NCBI RefSeq assembly: GCF_000003815.2
Contig: NC_049979.1
Location: 10,365,374 to 10,429,373, forward strand
Reading direction: 5' to 3'
DNA from: Branchiostoma floridae
Taxonomy: Eukaryota; Chordata; Leptocardii; Amphioxiformes; Branchiostomatidae
Length of the DNA stretch: 64,000 nucleotides
This document shows positions 14,201-26,500 of the stretch, in pieces; within the stretch, counting starts at the first letter, position 1, and the number at the start of each line of letters is the position of its first letter. Position numbers and translations under genes: made by a program. The notes under the pieces were generated by a model, which was not told the DNA's origin, ran no database searches, and saw nothing but the letters and a program-made list of their open reading frames with translations.

Positions 14201-15761
14201 TAGAATCAGCTATATAATTGTAAGTTGCCTGGGTCCATAACTGTGGCAATTATCTTAATTGGTAGATCTAGATTATGAGCACTTAACTGTCTCCCTGCTG
14301 AATTCTGTTGTACGTTACAAATACCATAAAATTTTACAAAGGGTTATACGAATCAAACATCTACACCAAATACTCGTGTAAAAGCAACTGGCACATATTG
14401 GTGATTTTGTCTCTTGTTCCTGGATCTTTGAACCTGAATTCTGCAGGCTTTATGTAATGGGTTTCAATTTTAAAGATAACACTTCCTCGTGGTGAAGGAA
14501 AGGGGATTCTATATATAAACATCTGCAAATGCACAAGAAAGTATTTTATTGGCTACCAATGTATGTTTTCCTTTAGGGTCTTCAGAAATTTGCAATTTGC
14601 ATTTTCCTACACATGTGCACTGCTATATACACCATTGTCACACGATACAGGATGCCTTCCATTTCTACAGAAGTCTGTTATTGTCCCAAAAAGACATGAA
14701 TTTTCATGGCTTGTTGTTCATAGCAGACAATCAATATTTTCCTGGTACACATCACATGTAATTGTCTCTCTGGAGATTTCTGGTAATTCTTAGCAATGTT
14801 TCTTTCAATAAACTATAGCTGGAAGTTGGAACTATATCAAAATTCAAATGCTGTCTAACTACAGGCAAAAATACCACCACCTGAAAGAGCCTGCTTAAAA
14901 GTTTGACCCATTCAAGTAAATCAGTTGCAACCTACTCTTGATTTACTAATGGTTAACATGTGGCTAGAGTTTACACACTGACATATTTAAAGCATGTACT
15001 TCTCCCCCTGTTCGTGCTAACTAATAACATCAATTTGAAGAAATTTCTGATGTCCAGTTGAAGTAAACTGCCTTAATAAGAAGTGGAAGAAATTTTCTTT
15101 TACCTTTCCGAGCCTGTGGTGTTGCAGACCTGGGCCTTTCTGGTGGCTCCTTCTTCATGACCATGTCAGCACCTCCCATGGTTGCCATGGAAACAAATGG
15201 GCTATGCTCCTCCATGTTGTGAGGGGACAGCTGGGCTTCAGAGATGTAGGGAGGTGCCTCGGGATCCACCACCCCTCCATGGTCTTCAAACAGTGAGTAA
15301 TTCTGTGCCGTCCCCATGGAGATGCCATCACCAAGGATACCATCCTCCAGGCGGTTCCCATTAGAGATGGAGGCAGCATCTTCGATGAGTGAGCCTTCCG
15401 TATCATGCAGGTCATCAGTGCTACAGTTGATGGCGCTCAGCATTTGGTCCGAGGATGGTGGTGGGTAGCGCATGCCCGCTGGAGAGCCCTGAATGTCACT
15501 CCTCTGGTCCTCACTGTATTCATTCAAGTCCTTATCACTTCTTTCTTCCTTGACGTCTGGATCCAGGTGCCACATTGTGCCGTGTTCTGAAGTGGGGATT
15601 CCTTCTGACTCTGCAGATGGGGGAAATCCAGCCATAGTCTGGCTAGGAACAGAATATGCTGCCTCTTGGCCACCTTGCCTGTTTGGCCAAGCAAAATAAG
15701 GCTTGCCATCTTGAGACACTGGCCGTGGAGGAGGATTGGGTAACACAATGTTCCCGTCCAT
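2282..15761 (-). CDS. TRERF1/ZNF541: TRERF1/ZNF541-type ELM2-SANT zinc finger protein
   Basis: Exons as read on the minus strand: 15761-15104, 12735-12638, 11141-10966, 9634-8407, 8216-8160, 7841-7689, 7422-6249, 6140-6054, 5735-5649, 5353-5250, 5066-4991, 4642-4554, 4250-4119, 3675-3529, 3118-2871, 2474-2282 (stop TAA). All junctions are GT-AG and stay in phase, giving about 1568 residues. Domains: C2H2 fingers 1-3 near residues 269-350, a Gln/Ala repeat, finger 4 near 762-783, the family motif YTPPPMLSPIR followed by GSGLYF, an ELM2 domain from about 1193, a SANT domain near 1275-1345 (RWNKKDKANFEEAIKQYGKS, then VDQCVEFYYRWK), finger 5 near 1415 and finger 6 near 1503-1525. TRERF1, ZNF541 and MIDEAS are scaffolds of HDAC1/2 complexes. 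Six fingers plus ELM2-SANT suggest a single chordate ancestor-type gene; choosing one vertebrate name is inference. The ATG at 15761 is the first in-frame Met after the leader exon. Confidence 0.92.
8407..9634 (-). repeat. Gln/Ala-rich degenerate tandem repeat in exon 5 of the ELM2-SANT gene
   Basis: The 1228-bp exon begins by completing finger 2 and encoding finger 3 (PGCDKSYCDTRSLRRHFELH). After about 250 residues rich in Pro and Gln it runs into roughly 8400-9000, where a unit of about ten residues like QVQMAQAANQ recurs with drift in at least a dozen copies. It has no stop and sits in one frame, so it is coding low-complexity sequence, probably a disordered interaction region. The CTG/TTG-rich strand explains long shadow frames on the opposite strand. 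Confidence 0.8.
9635..15103 (-). other. Large introns between exons 2 and 5 of the ELM2-SANT gene
   Basis: Three introns (12736-15103, 11142-12637 and 9635-10965) hold only the two small exons listed for the gene. The middle and upstream introns are AT-rich, with a poly-C/CCA simple run near 13190-13220 and nothing coding that I recognise. The downstream one carries the TACCGGTAC-ended element. Confidence 0.6.
10369..10797. mobile_element. TACCGGTAC-ended interspersed element, copy 1
   Basis: Starts with gggtaccggtacggtgtac and ends with ctgtaccggtacccacc, so the termini are inverted. Near the right end there are repeated GGACCTG/GGTCCGG blocks. An internal stretch, ctttgtagcgaaattgacca, reappears reverse-complemented at about 50812-50830 in a second copy. 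There is no coding capacity. It is probably a non-autonomous element; boundaries are approximate. Confidence 0.6.
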
Positions 15762-16118
15762 CAATCTATGGAAAAATAAGACAACAATTACACTCTTTTC
15801 ATACCCTTAGCTGGCATAAAAGTGGATAATTATTTTAATTAAATGTTTTGCTGATTTGCAGATTTCACTGTGATCACTACAACAATGCCCTTCCTCTGTT
15901 GCTAAGCCACAAAAAGGGCATTACAAAATCTTAAACTGAATTCTTGGCAACTTTCCTAAAGGGATGGTGTCAATCTATGAAGATAGAATTCAGCTAAGAA
16001 AATTAAAAAAAAAAAGCAAAATGAATTAACTAAAGCTGTGACAGAAATACAGGTGTTTGTCATTTGTGCTAGATTTACAAGCCAATCTATTACTGCAATT
16101 ATTATCATTTTTGCAGTA

Positions 16119-16296
16119 CAGTCAAACCTGTCTATAGCGGCCACTCAAGGGACCGGACAAATTTGGCCACTATAGACAGGTGGCCTCTGTATAGAGGTGG
16201 CAACTTGTAGATAAAATACCCAAGGGACCGACAAAAAGTGGCCACTATGGACAGGTGGCCCCTCTGTAGAGGTGGCCCCTAATACAGGTTTGACTG
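16119..16296. mobile_element. TA-flanked mariner-like MITE
   Basis: Inverted ends CAGTCAAACCTGT and ACAGGTTTGACTG are flanked by TA on both sides, the target duplication of Tc1/mariner elements. The 178-bp interior repeats GGCCACTATAGACAGGTGGCC-like blocks and has no ORF. It sits in the first intron of the ELM2-SANT gene. Confidence 0.75.
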
Positions 16297-16965
16297 TAGT
16301 AGTAAAAAGAAGAAGTGAAACTGATGTGCTGGCAAACAATGTTGCACTAAGACACCTCCCTAACTCCACTCTACAAACTAATGACGGCTGGAACTGCATC
16401 ACAAGGGGTTCTATCTTTCAGGATTAACTCACTTTTTTGACAGTTGGTAACATTATCCTCAACTTAGTTTAGGTCATCTTTATCAGAACGCCACAAAATT
16501 TTGACATGATGAAAGAAAAAGAGAATAGGAATGCCTAAACAAAACAACACCCCCTAAAAATCAGTATGTAAATTTGCTAGAAATGTGTGAATTTAAAAAC
16601 ATAGGTAGGCACAAACTTCCCACATTAGTTATTAAAGATGCCTTTAATAGGGGGCAGGGCAAAAATCTAGAAGTATGAAAACTTTACGCCCATATTAACA
16701 ACAAGAAATCAAAGTAAGACAGGTCGACTTTCCGCAGCTTCTGAAGGAGACTGGATCCCTAGCATAACGTAGTACAAGTATCTACCAACTGCGTGACATG
16801 TATATTTTGCGTTACGCATATTTTGCAGCTCACATAAATCGAACTGCAAAGCCCAACCAACAACACAGATCGTAATCGATGGAAAACATGCAGCAAAAGC
16901 TTCTGCATAGCTTGCGAAAAGCAGGGTTTGCACCTAATTCTTATCAAAATGAGCCATCGATTTAC

Positions 16966-17098
16966 CTTTCATTTCATCTGACGATGTTGTAGAATCGACG
17001 AGAGCCGAGTAGTTGCGGTCAGATAATGATTCCGGTGAATAAAACCCAATTTCCTGCTCAGAGCTCATGCAGAAATTGACGTGCAATGTTGTGTTCAT
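16966..17098 (-). other. Leader exon of the ELM2-SANT gene with an upstream ORF
   Basis: An ATG at 17098 (G at -3, A at +4) opens a frame through 44 codons, including a second ATG at 17068, to a good donor (AAAG followed by GTAAAT at 16965). The next exon acceptor lies just before 15765. Direct joining gives Asp and then TGA, and that TGA overlaps the ATG at 15761 as TGATG. So this exon is either a leader carrying a 45-codon upstream ORF, or it is linked through an exon I did not find that restores the frame. The coding-like composition (SSEQEIGFYSPESLSDR) keeps the second option open. Confidence 0.6.
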
Positions 17099-17563
17099 CT
17101 CACCGAAGTACAGAACAGTCTCCGCGGAGGGATATTACTACAGAAATATAGTCCACGTCATCCCTTGACCACATCCAGGAAGAATGAAGCCAGACAAAGG
17201 CGAAATAGATATATCTATATCTAAACTGTTAGCAGATGTGTATTCACAGTTTCCTTAATGACAGTAACTTTCATGTATCAGACTTTAAGGTGCGGATGTA
17301 GACTCCAAAGGACTAGTGTGCTCCGCCAGAATCTCGTAAGGACGTCATCGCGCACCTACGGGGTCAGGACCTCTCACCCAAAATTTGCATAAACTGTCGA
17401 ATTTTTCCACAAAGTCTGGTTAAAGTTGTAGAAACCTTTACGTACGGAATGCATAAATCTTAACGTAGATTTGGAAAGGCACCGAAAATAGCCGAGTGGA
17501 GAAAACCGTATGTCCTTCAAAGAGGGCTCTAGGCAGTGACGTCATCAGATGTAGATTTCCAAG
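17099..17563. promoter_or_regulatory. Shared head-to-head promoter with CRE-like sites
   Basis: This spacer separates the leader exon ATG of the minus-strand ELM2-SANT gene from the atlastin ATG. It holds a palindromic CRE TGACGTCA at 17537-17544, a half-type GACGTCA at 17341-17347 and CACGTCA at 17154-17160, and is richer in CpG than its surroundings. I see no TATA box at a convincing position. Divergent genes this close commonly share a promoter; use of the CRE sites is inference. Confidence 0.6.
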
Positions 17564-20500
17564 ATGGAGGAATTGAGCAATCGTAAACAGATGGATCCTG
17601 CAGAAGGTAGTGTATATTTACCATATTTTGGGGACAGGAGCAATTTTTAGGTACACAATGACGTGTGATAGCAGTTCATTAAGTGTCCAGACTTGTAAAG
17701 CAAGAAAGGTGTAGGTCTGGGCCTTGTGTACAGTCCCGTGACTCATTTGTTTGGAGAGCCTCCGGATGTAACGTTAACGGTTTTCTACAGCACATACAGT
17801 CGTCCATCCACTCATTTTGTCACGTTATGTCCACAACTACCTCCCGTAAATATCGTTGTTGTAACGGCTTGTTTAGGAAGAACGTGTGTAGTGCTACCAA
17901 GGGGAATGACACAACACCCTGGCCAACCACAGGAAAGAACATGTCTGACTGATGGAACGATAAAAGATGGCGCAACATGTCCACGACATGGCATGCATGC
18001 ATCATGGTAGTGCCATACTGCTTGTGTACATAATTTTTTTCATCTGACACTTCCGCCCACGTCGTGTATCTCTGTTGTTGTTATTTGCGAAATACTGTGA
18101 AAATTTGTAACGTTGGCCCAACGCGTCAAAGTCCTACCCCACACTTTAATACAAGGACAGACAAGACTGACATGATGGCACTGTTGGCAGAGTATCAGAT
18201 TGCTAACAACAGACACTACCCTTGTAGCTCATGGAAGGATTTAATACTAAAACATGATCCAGTTCAAATATAAATCGCACTGGATTGGATTCTAGATCAT
18301 AAATGATGTGCAACTTTTACAACCTTTAGATAATCAATGTTTAATAGGATAATCATGTTGCAATCCTGTGACAAATGCTTCATTATGAAATCAATGTAGG
18401 CTTAGTGGTCTCAACATTACAGTGACAGAGATCGCAGGACCTTGTCAGGAAATATTAGCCTTGCATGTAGACCATACTGGACTGTATATACACTTGCTGC
18501 ATATGCACACTTGCACAGGAAAACCTTAAATATCTGACGGTATGGTGTATCAGTTTTTCGGACATGCAAAATATTGTTCTTGTTGCTGAATCACAGAAAT
18601 TGGCATGATCTACCTTAACTTTAAAATTTTATAGTTACAGTTTTAACCTCATCTGAAACATTAAATTCAATAAAGACCAACTGGAACTAAACATTTTCAT
18701 GTCAATTGATACGATAAGTTTCTTTTAAAATTATTTTTGCAATCCAGGCAAGCCAAAATCAAACGCAGCAAGTGGCTTATAGTACCTGACCAGAGCATGT
18801 AGGAGGGCATACGTGTACATGTACCTTAGAAAGCTACAGTTGCTTTTTACCCAACAAAGATCAAAGTCTAAAGTCTTTTGTGGAATCTTTCATTCTGCGA
18901 GTCTGTTGGTTGGTAACCTTTGACCTTTAATACAGGTGGCATGATGTGTTGTATTGGATGTTCAGATCATGGATTTTTGTCCTAATTTGTGTGAAAGTGA
19001 ATTTACTGCAAATAAGCATGTTCCTAGGTTTTAAACAGAATATGAGGTTTCACACTTCTGAAACCAAAGCAATTACTAGTATGTGATACTGATAGCATCT
19101 CACTCTCTTGTATCAATGCTAATATGACTGCTTAAATAGTACTAGTACATGTTAATGGCAAGCAATTTCCCTCTATGGATATTGTAGCCATACTTCAACG
19201 TCAAAGGGCTGTTATACCTGCTATATGGATACTGATTGCATCTAATACCAACTTATATTTGCATTTTGATTGCTCAAATTTATCCAAAGTAATAGTTAGA
19301 ACATAGCTCGAGGCCTTCTATTGGGGAAAAGGGTCGCTCCTCCACAAGGGGCGAAGCCTAGGCAGTTATCACAGTGTTGGCTGATGAGTGTTGCAAAAAA
19401 AGTGTTGTACTGTGATAAAAGTGTGGCCCTATGTTATTCAAATGATTTCATAGTACCACACTTTTTTCATAGTGCCACACTTCTTCAAGTTACTGACTAA
19501 GGGGGTATAAAACAGAAATTAAACAAAGGGCTCTGATTGGCTGAGGGGTAGTGGCCATGTTCTAACTACTTACTGCACAGTGTTCATGATGTGTGCATGT
19601 TCATGTTTTTGGTGAATCCAGTGACTATCAGCTAGAGATCTCCTGGACACCATCCATTGAGCCAACATTCAATAACAGGACTTACATATACATCAGAACT
19701 GTTTGATTCTGCTATCTACTCTGTAGGTAAGAAGTGTACCGAGTGCATGCTGTGGGCATGGTGGCATAGTGGTGCTATTTTCCATGCTTGAAAGAGGCCA
19801 TAAGTTTTAAAAAAGTTAAGTTTTCTTGCAATAGGAACAGTGCTTCTGAAGAACCCTATGTGGTCTAACACGCTTGCAACAGCATGCTCACACTTACCTG
19901 ACAGAAATCTCAGCAGTTGACTTGCAGTGTTTTTATTTGTTGCGTAAAATATGTATTAATGCCTGTGCATTTGCAAGTTTGTATTTGTCAAAACTGCCCA
20001 TGAAGACCATGTCACTCGGGACAATTAAAATGGGCACTTTAGACAGAATTGTGCATGGGAAAATTTATCTTAAGGTACGACCAAAAAGTAATACACGTTA
20101 CTACTAGTATTCATAAGTCATATACCTTATGTTCTGTTTTCTCTATTTTCCCTATTGCAGAAAACATGTCTGCAGGAGACACCATAGGGCTGAATGGGAG
20201 ACCCATCCCTGTTGTTCTGGTCAACTCAGACGACCATACCTTTGAGCTTGACGAAGATGCTCTTAGGTCAGTCCTCCTCAAGGAGCACATCCAGGACAAG
20301 AAGGTTGTTGTTGTTTCTGTCGCTGGTGCCTTCCGTAAGGGCAAGTCTTTTCTCCTCAACTTCTTCCTGCGATACCTGAAAAGCAAGGTAAGAGATACCA
20401 TCAGAGTGTTGAGCACTATATACCAGTTGTTGTGAGTTGAATATTGGTATTGACACAGATTGATAATGTTGTGGCCATGAAACGCCATCTATTCAACAAA

Positions 20501-23500
20501 ATACTCGTTTTTCTTAAAAGAAGAACTTAGACATGTTATGTGTGGCAGAAAGAGTTTATTCATGAATCTACATTATATGTTAAAGATTTAACGTACATGC
20601 ATTTGCTCTGGAACAGTGTAAGCGTAAAACACAGCACATAAGCCTACTTTTTTTTACAATGTCCACCATTTTAAATAGGTGAATACTGTATATGCTATTT
20701 TTTAAATGTTACTGAAGTGTTACCTAACAGTGATATACATGTACTAGAAATATATGTGTGTTCTGTCACTTCTGTGTGTACCTTTACCAATTACCGTGCA
20801 TTTAATAATTAGGTTTTTGCCTCTGTGCAGTGTGAAAAGAGCAAAGGTGTATTGTATAACAAATGTCTGCTATTTCATGAATTTTATGATAGGAGTTTAA
20901 AGCCAATAAAGGTATACTGTTGAGTCTGCACAGTGTAACATTACAGATTAAATGGTACTTTGCCCCTAGCATAGCTATAGAAAAAGTATTCCCCATTGGT
21001 ATTATAAAAACCAAATGAAACAATACAAATAAAGAAGAAAATATTCCTTAAAGTCGTTCCAAATTCATCTTTAACCTCCTTTTTGTCAGTTTCCACATAC
21101 ATTATATGTGCTTGTAGAAAATATCTCATGGACTGAAGGGAAACTATGAAATGAACCTTGACATAATGATGAAAAAGATCAATAACAAAATGAATGCATG
21201 AGTCACTGTTAACTGTTTCTGTCCGCATGCATTCCAGTGTTGGTGCTCATCAGGGAGTACTGTGGTACAGTATTAAATCTTTTTCCTTCCAGTAGAAATA
21301 GCATTTTGGCAGGAGGATTTGGATGGCTATACATTATTCATCCCACACATCTGCAATGCCTGTGGCAGGGCTTAGTTATGATATCTAGATGCAACATCTT
21401 ACAGCAATCATGACCTCGTCCCGCGGTTCCTTTTAGTGAGCGATGTTCGGTGGCAGCAAGCACTTATCTATATATACATCTTTTTCTGCAATTTCCTTTT
21501 AGTCGTTTAATTGGGACATGTTTGGTGTCATCAGTCTGATGTGGAAGCTTTCTGCTTTGTGCCCAGAGTCAGAGTAATGTTGTCTGGGAAATGGCTACTC
21601 CCCTTCCAGTCATTCCCTTTGAATGAGGAAATAAGATCTACATCTGTGAAATGTACCATCCGTGTTCAGACTACCATGTAAATTGAGTTAGAAGGATGAA
21701 AAAGGCTGTGTTGGAAGTAATGTAATACATTTGTTGCGTAATGTAATATTGTCCACATGTATTCAGGCAATCTAGGCACTAGATAATGTGAAAGGAGAAT
21801 TGATGGGCTTTTGGACAGAATGTGATGTTGGATTTTGGGAGAGTAAGACATTTTGGTGTTACAGATTTCAGTCTCAAATTGTTGCAATGGAACCCAAATA
21901 AACTTTAAGTGCCATTGAATTACCGGCATACATTAAGAAATAGTCAATCAAGGTAATCAATCAATAACATAAAAAACATATCAAGAATGAGATAAACTGA
22001 ACATTTTTAGTCAGATTTCCCTGCTATAGTATCAGTAAGACATATAACAATCCTTAAAAAAATGCTCTAAACACTGAGCGGGATCTGACATCTGCTTAGA
22101 GATTAGAGGTTAGGCAAATGACTTAGCGGTGGCTATGGTGCCATAACACATCATTGGAGTCTCTGACAGAAGAAAGAGAGCAGTTTGAACCTTGCATCGT
22201 ATACTATTAGTAGACTGTAGGCAGTGCTTCCATTCATTCATCCACCAACTTCTAGTTATAACTCCTTTTTCTAGTTTTCCAGCACCCTGTTTACTTTCCC
22301 TTTACACTGGGTCTAACTCCTGCTTCAATGTTTTATGTATATTCTACACATTCACTCTTATCATCCAGAAAACTTCTAGCTCAATCAGACAATCTTGTAA
22401 ATATCCTTCTTTGCTCTTACTGAAGGGAAAGGATGAGTGGCTGGGACAGGAAGACCAGCAGCTGGAGGGATTCTCCTGGAGAGGGGGGTCAGAACGACAC
22501 ACCACAGGTATCCTCATCTGGAGCGACCCTTTCATAGTCACGCTGCCCAATGGAGAAGAGGTCAGTACTACATTCATGTAGACCTGATTGATTACAAATC
22601 AAGGAATACCATCCCTGTTGGCCAACCGATATGGTTTGTTACCTTCGCCGAGAAGGTTATATTTTGGGTAGCGTTTGTGTGTGTGTGTGTGTGTAGAAGA
22701 CCAGCATAACTCAAGAACCCCTGGATGGATTGTATTGATATTTGGTATGTGGGTAGGTCTTGATAATACCTAAAAATGATTAGATTTTGGGGCCCCTAGT
22801 GGCTTGTAATGGTACTGCAGTTTAACTTCCGGGTTTGATATCTCGAGTTCTGGATATGCTGTGGTCATGATTTTTGAGTGGTAGATAGCTCTTGGGGTAG
22901 AAAGTAAGTAGTGTAGTTTTGGGCCCCCTAGCGGCTTGTTTTGGAACTGCAGGGGCCGGACAGTGTCAGATTTTGAAAGGGAATAACTCAAGAAGGGATT
23001 AACGGATCGTCACAATTTTTGGTATGTAGATAGCTCAAGTGATGCTTTATATAGTTAACTATTTATTATGCAAATTGACATCTAATTTGCATAATTAATG
23101 AGGAAATCGTCTAACCCGCTCCATTCCATTATAGGACTATTGCAACATTGGTAACATTGGTAAATGAGTAAGAGAAGAAGATATTGATAGATGAGCATTA
23201 TGCAAATTAATACCCAATTAGCATAATTAATGAGAAAATGCTATAATCCTATTGTGGTAAATGACAGGAATTTCTTACTTGGGGCATTTGGGAGTTATGA
23301 ACAGGTGAACATCATTGATCTCTATTATGCAAATGAGGACATCATTTGCATAAAAATGAGGACCTCATTTGCATTAAGTATCAGAAAATGCGGTTAAACC
23401 ATTCTTTCTTAACATATTGTGTAACTGGATTGAAGAGATGATTAACGAATATTATTTATACAAATTAGGATCTTATTTGCATAATTAACGAGAACCACAA

Positions 23501-26500
23501 TTCAAACACTAGTTGTAAAGGTTAAAGTCATTTGGCGAAGGTATGGGGTCGTGGAACTCTAGTTGGTTTATCAATTTATAAGCAGGGAAGTTGAAAAAAG
23601 TCTGTTGTAATTTTGACAGACGGTATTTGAATTAGAATGTAATTCTTCTATCATATGATTTATAAGAATTGTAAATATGACTTTGTGCTACCAAACCCTT
23701 TTGTCATCGGCAAAGATTGTGTCACAAAGCTATACTCAAGCTTAATTTATAGCTTGTTACAATGTGACAGATAAAATAGTGCAACAGTCCTTCTGATTTC
23801 CTCCACACAGGTAGCAATAGTGCTGTTGGACACCCAGGGAGCCTTTGACAGCCAGTCAACAGTGAAGGACTGTGCCACGGTGTTTGCCCTCAGCACCATG
23901 ACCAGCTCTGTACAGGTCTACAACCTCACACAGAACATACAGGAGGACGACCTGCAGCACCTGCAAGTAGGTTAGATTTGAACAGGTTCATGCTTCAACT
24001 TTAGCTGGATATCACCTTTTCTGTGCGAGATCAGAACTGATCTGCAGGACTGTCTTGATTCTGCAAACAATCGTACCAAAAACAAAAGTTTGTGAATGGT
24101 TATATAGGGTTGATAAGTAAATGGATTCTTTACTCAACCAAAACAGAAAGACTATGGGAACGTTGGCAATTATACTCTTTTGATTGAGTAACAAAGGACT
24201 GTATTATCCAGTCTTACAAAGTATAGTAAGGTTGACTTCATAAGTTTGCCTAATATAGTATGCTGTCAGGCACTGGTGATCAAAGGTTATCTTTTTACTA
24301 CACAGTCACTGATCTAAAAATGACAACATCGTGATGTTTCATGGCTAGAGTTATTCTTCAATTTTTTTTTTTCTTTACTCCACAGTTGTTTACTGAGTAT
24401 GGAAGGTTAGCCCTGGAAGATACCAACTCGACTCCATTTCAGGTACTTCATTAGCATTAGTGACTTGAAGGTGATGTTAGGAATTACAGCAATTGTTGAG
24501 TATCTTGGAGTTTGTAAATTGTTTCATCATTTCAATGGAAAATATTTATTTCATTTAAGTACCAGTGCACATAAAGATGTTTTGTTGGTGTCACGTAAGA
24601 AACTTTACTTACTGTTGTTGAAAAAATAAGGTCACAAAATGAGTCACAAAAATTGGACAAATGAAGACAATAGATCTTGACGAAATGAAAGAGTGAAATG
24701 AGCTACAAAGGTTAACAAACCATGATTTATGATTGTTATGATCAAGTTAACTAAATGCAATAGTAAACATTTTTCTTCACCACAGGTCTTGGAGTTCTTG
24801 GTGCGAGACTGGAGCTATCCATATGAAGCAGAATATGGGTCTGAAGGAGGAAGGAACATTCTGGAAAGAAGACTTGAGGTGCTTATTATACTTTTATACT
24901 TTTTTATTTTCTCATCACTAGTGTATGTATCTTGAAGTGTCCATGTTTTGATAATTTTGCCGTTGCCATCACCAAGAACATCTTTACTATATGAGCCGTC
25001 TTTTCATGTATGGTGGAAGAAAATATTTTTTGTTCTTTCCCTGTAAAGATTGCAGACAAGCAGCACGAGGAACTCCAAAATGTGAGGAGACACATCAAGA
25101 AGTGTTTTGAGAAGACGGGCTGTTTCCTGATGCCTCACCCCGGCATGAAGGTCGCCACCAACCCTGTGTTTGATGGCAGACTCCAAGGTGATATTTTCTC
25201 CAAGTGTGGGCTTTCTTACACTATGATATATTGTAGTACAACCATGTATTTACATGACATAGGGATTCAGCACGATTGAATGTTTTTGACTGTTTTTTAA
25301 ATCACTTTTCAGATTGTGGTAATGCCAGTCGTTATAAATGGCTTTAGAAAGCAGTGAAAAAGTAGAAATTATCTTTTTGACTTTGTGAACCCTTGTTTTA
25401 TTTTTGTGGTAGGTAGCATGTAGGAATTTATTTTATTGATATCTAGTACAAAGATGGAGAGACAATGTTGTTAAGTTCCTGAATGCCACTTGGCCAAGTG
25501 GTTCAAGGAGTGCAAACTGGGGAAAGGTTTCTCCCTCTGAGATGATGATGATGGTCTAATCCGTACATTTTAATGTGGTAGGAGGTGTAGTTGCAGAGAT
25601 GACTTTTTGCCTTCTGTTTTGCTAGACATTGAGAGTGACTTCAAGGAACAGCTGAAGGTTCTGGTGCCCCAGCTCCTGGAGCCGACTCACCTGGTGGTCA
25701 AGAAGATCAATGGTGCAGATGTCACAGCCAGGGAATTAGTGGAATACTTCAAGGTAAATAATCCTAACTAATAGCAGGCATAAGCCCGTGTGTATCTTCG
25801 ACATTTTATGTGTTGGGTAGTAAAAGAAATGAGGGCTTCTTGATAGTATGCCATGTTTTACTTAAGGCCTAAGATATCCTCTTGTCTTTCCCGTGACACA
25901 GTTTTCTCCACATCTGAATGTTCTGCTCTGAAAGAAGCAAGAGTATCGGGTGTTTAGAAAAAGACAACAGTTTGGTGTCATATCAAGATAATAAGTGTAT
26001 TTGTTTCTCCTCAACTTCCTTGTCTACCTTGTAACAGGCCTACGTGAATGTATTCAAAAGCGACGAGCTCCCAGAACCAAAGTCCATGCTGCAGGCAACA
26101 GCAGAAGCAAACAACCTGGCTGCAGTGGCCACAGCTAAGGCCCTATATCAAGCAGAGATGGAGAAGGTAGGTCATGACAACAGTCTTTGTAACTTAAACT
26201 CTCACTGTCCAAGGACACTGTGCAGCCCCTGACTAGTGGAGGGCTACTAGAAACATTGTTTAGTCAAGCTAAGCTTGACACAGTTACATATGTAGTTTTA
26301 GTGGTTCCACAGTAATCTCTATTGTAGTTAGCCAAATACTAGTAGAGACTCCTTTTCACATGTCCCATCTATGCATGCATATTCAACAGTTACAAACTGT
26401 AAGTATTGTTGATGCCAAAATAGTTACAGCTATTGGTTGTTTACGGATGCCACCTGGGTGAAATAACTAGAACTGCAGGTATTGTTACTTAGCATGCAAG

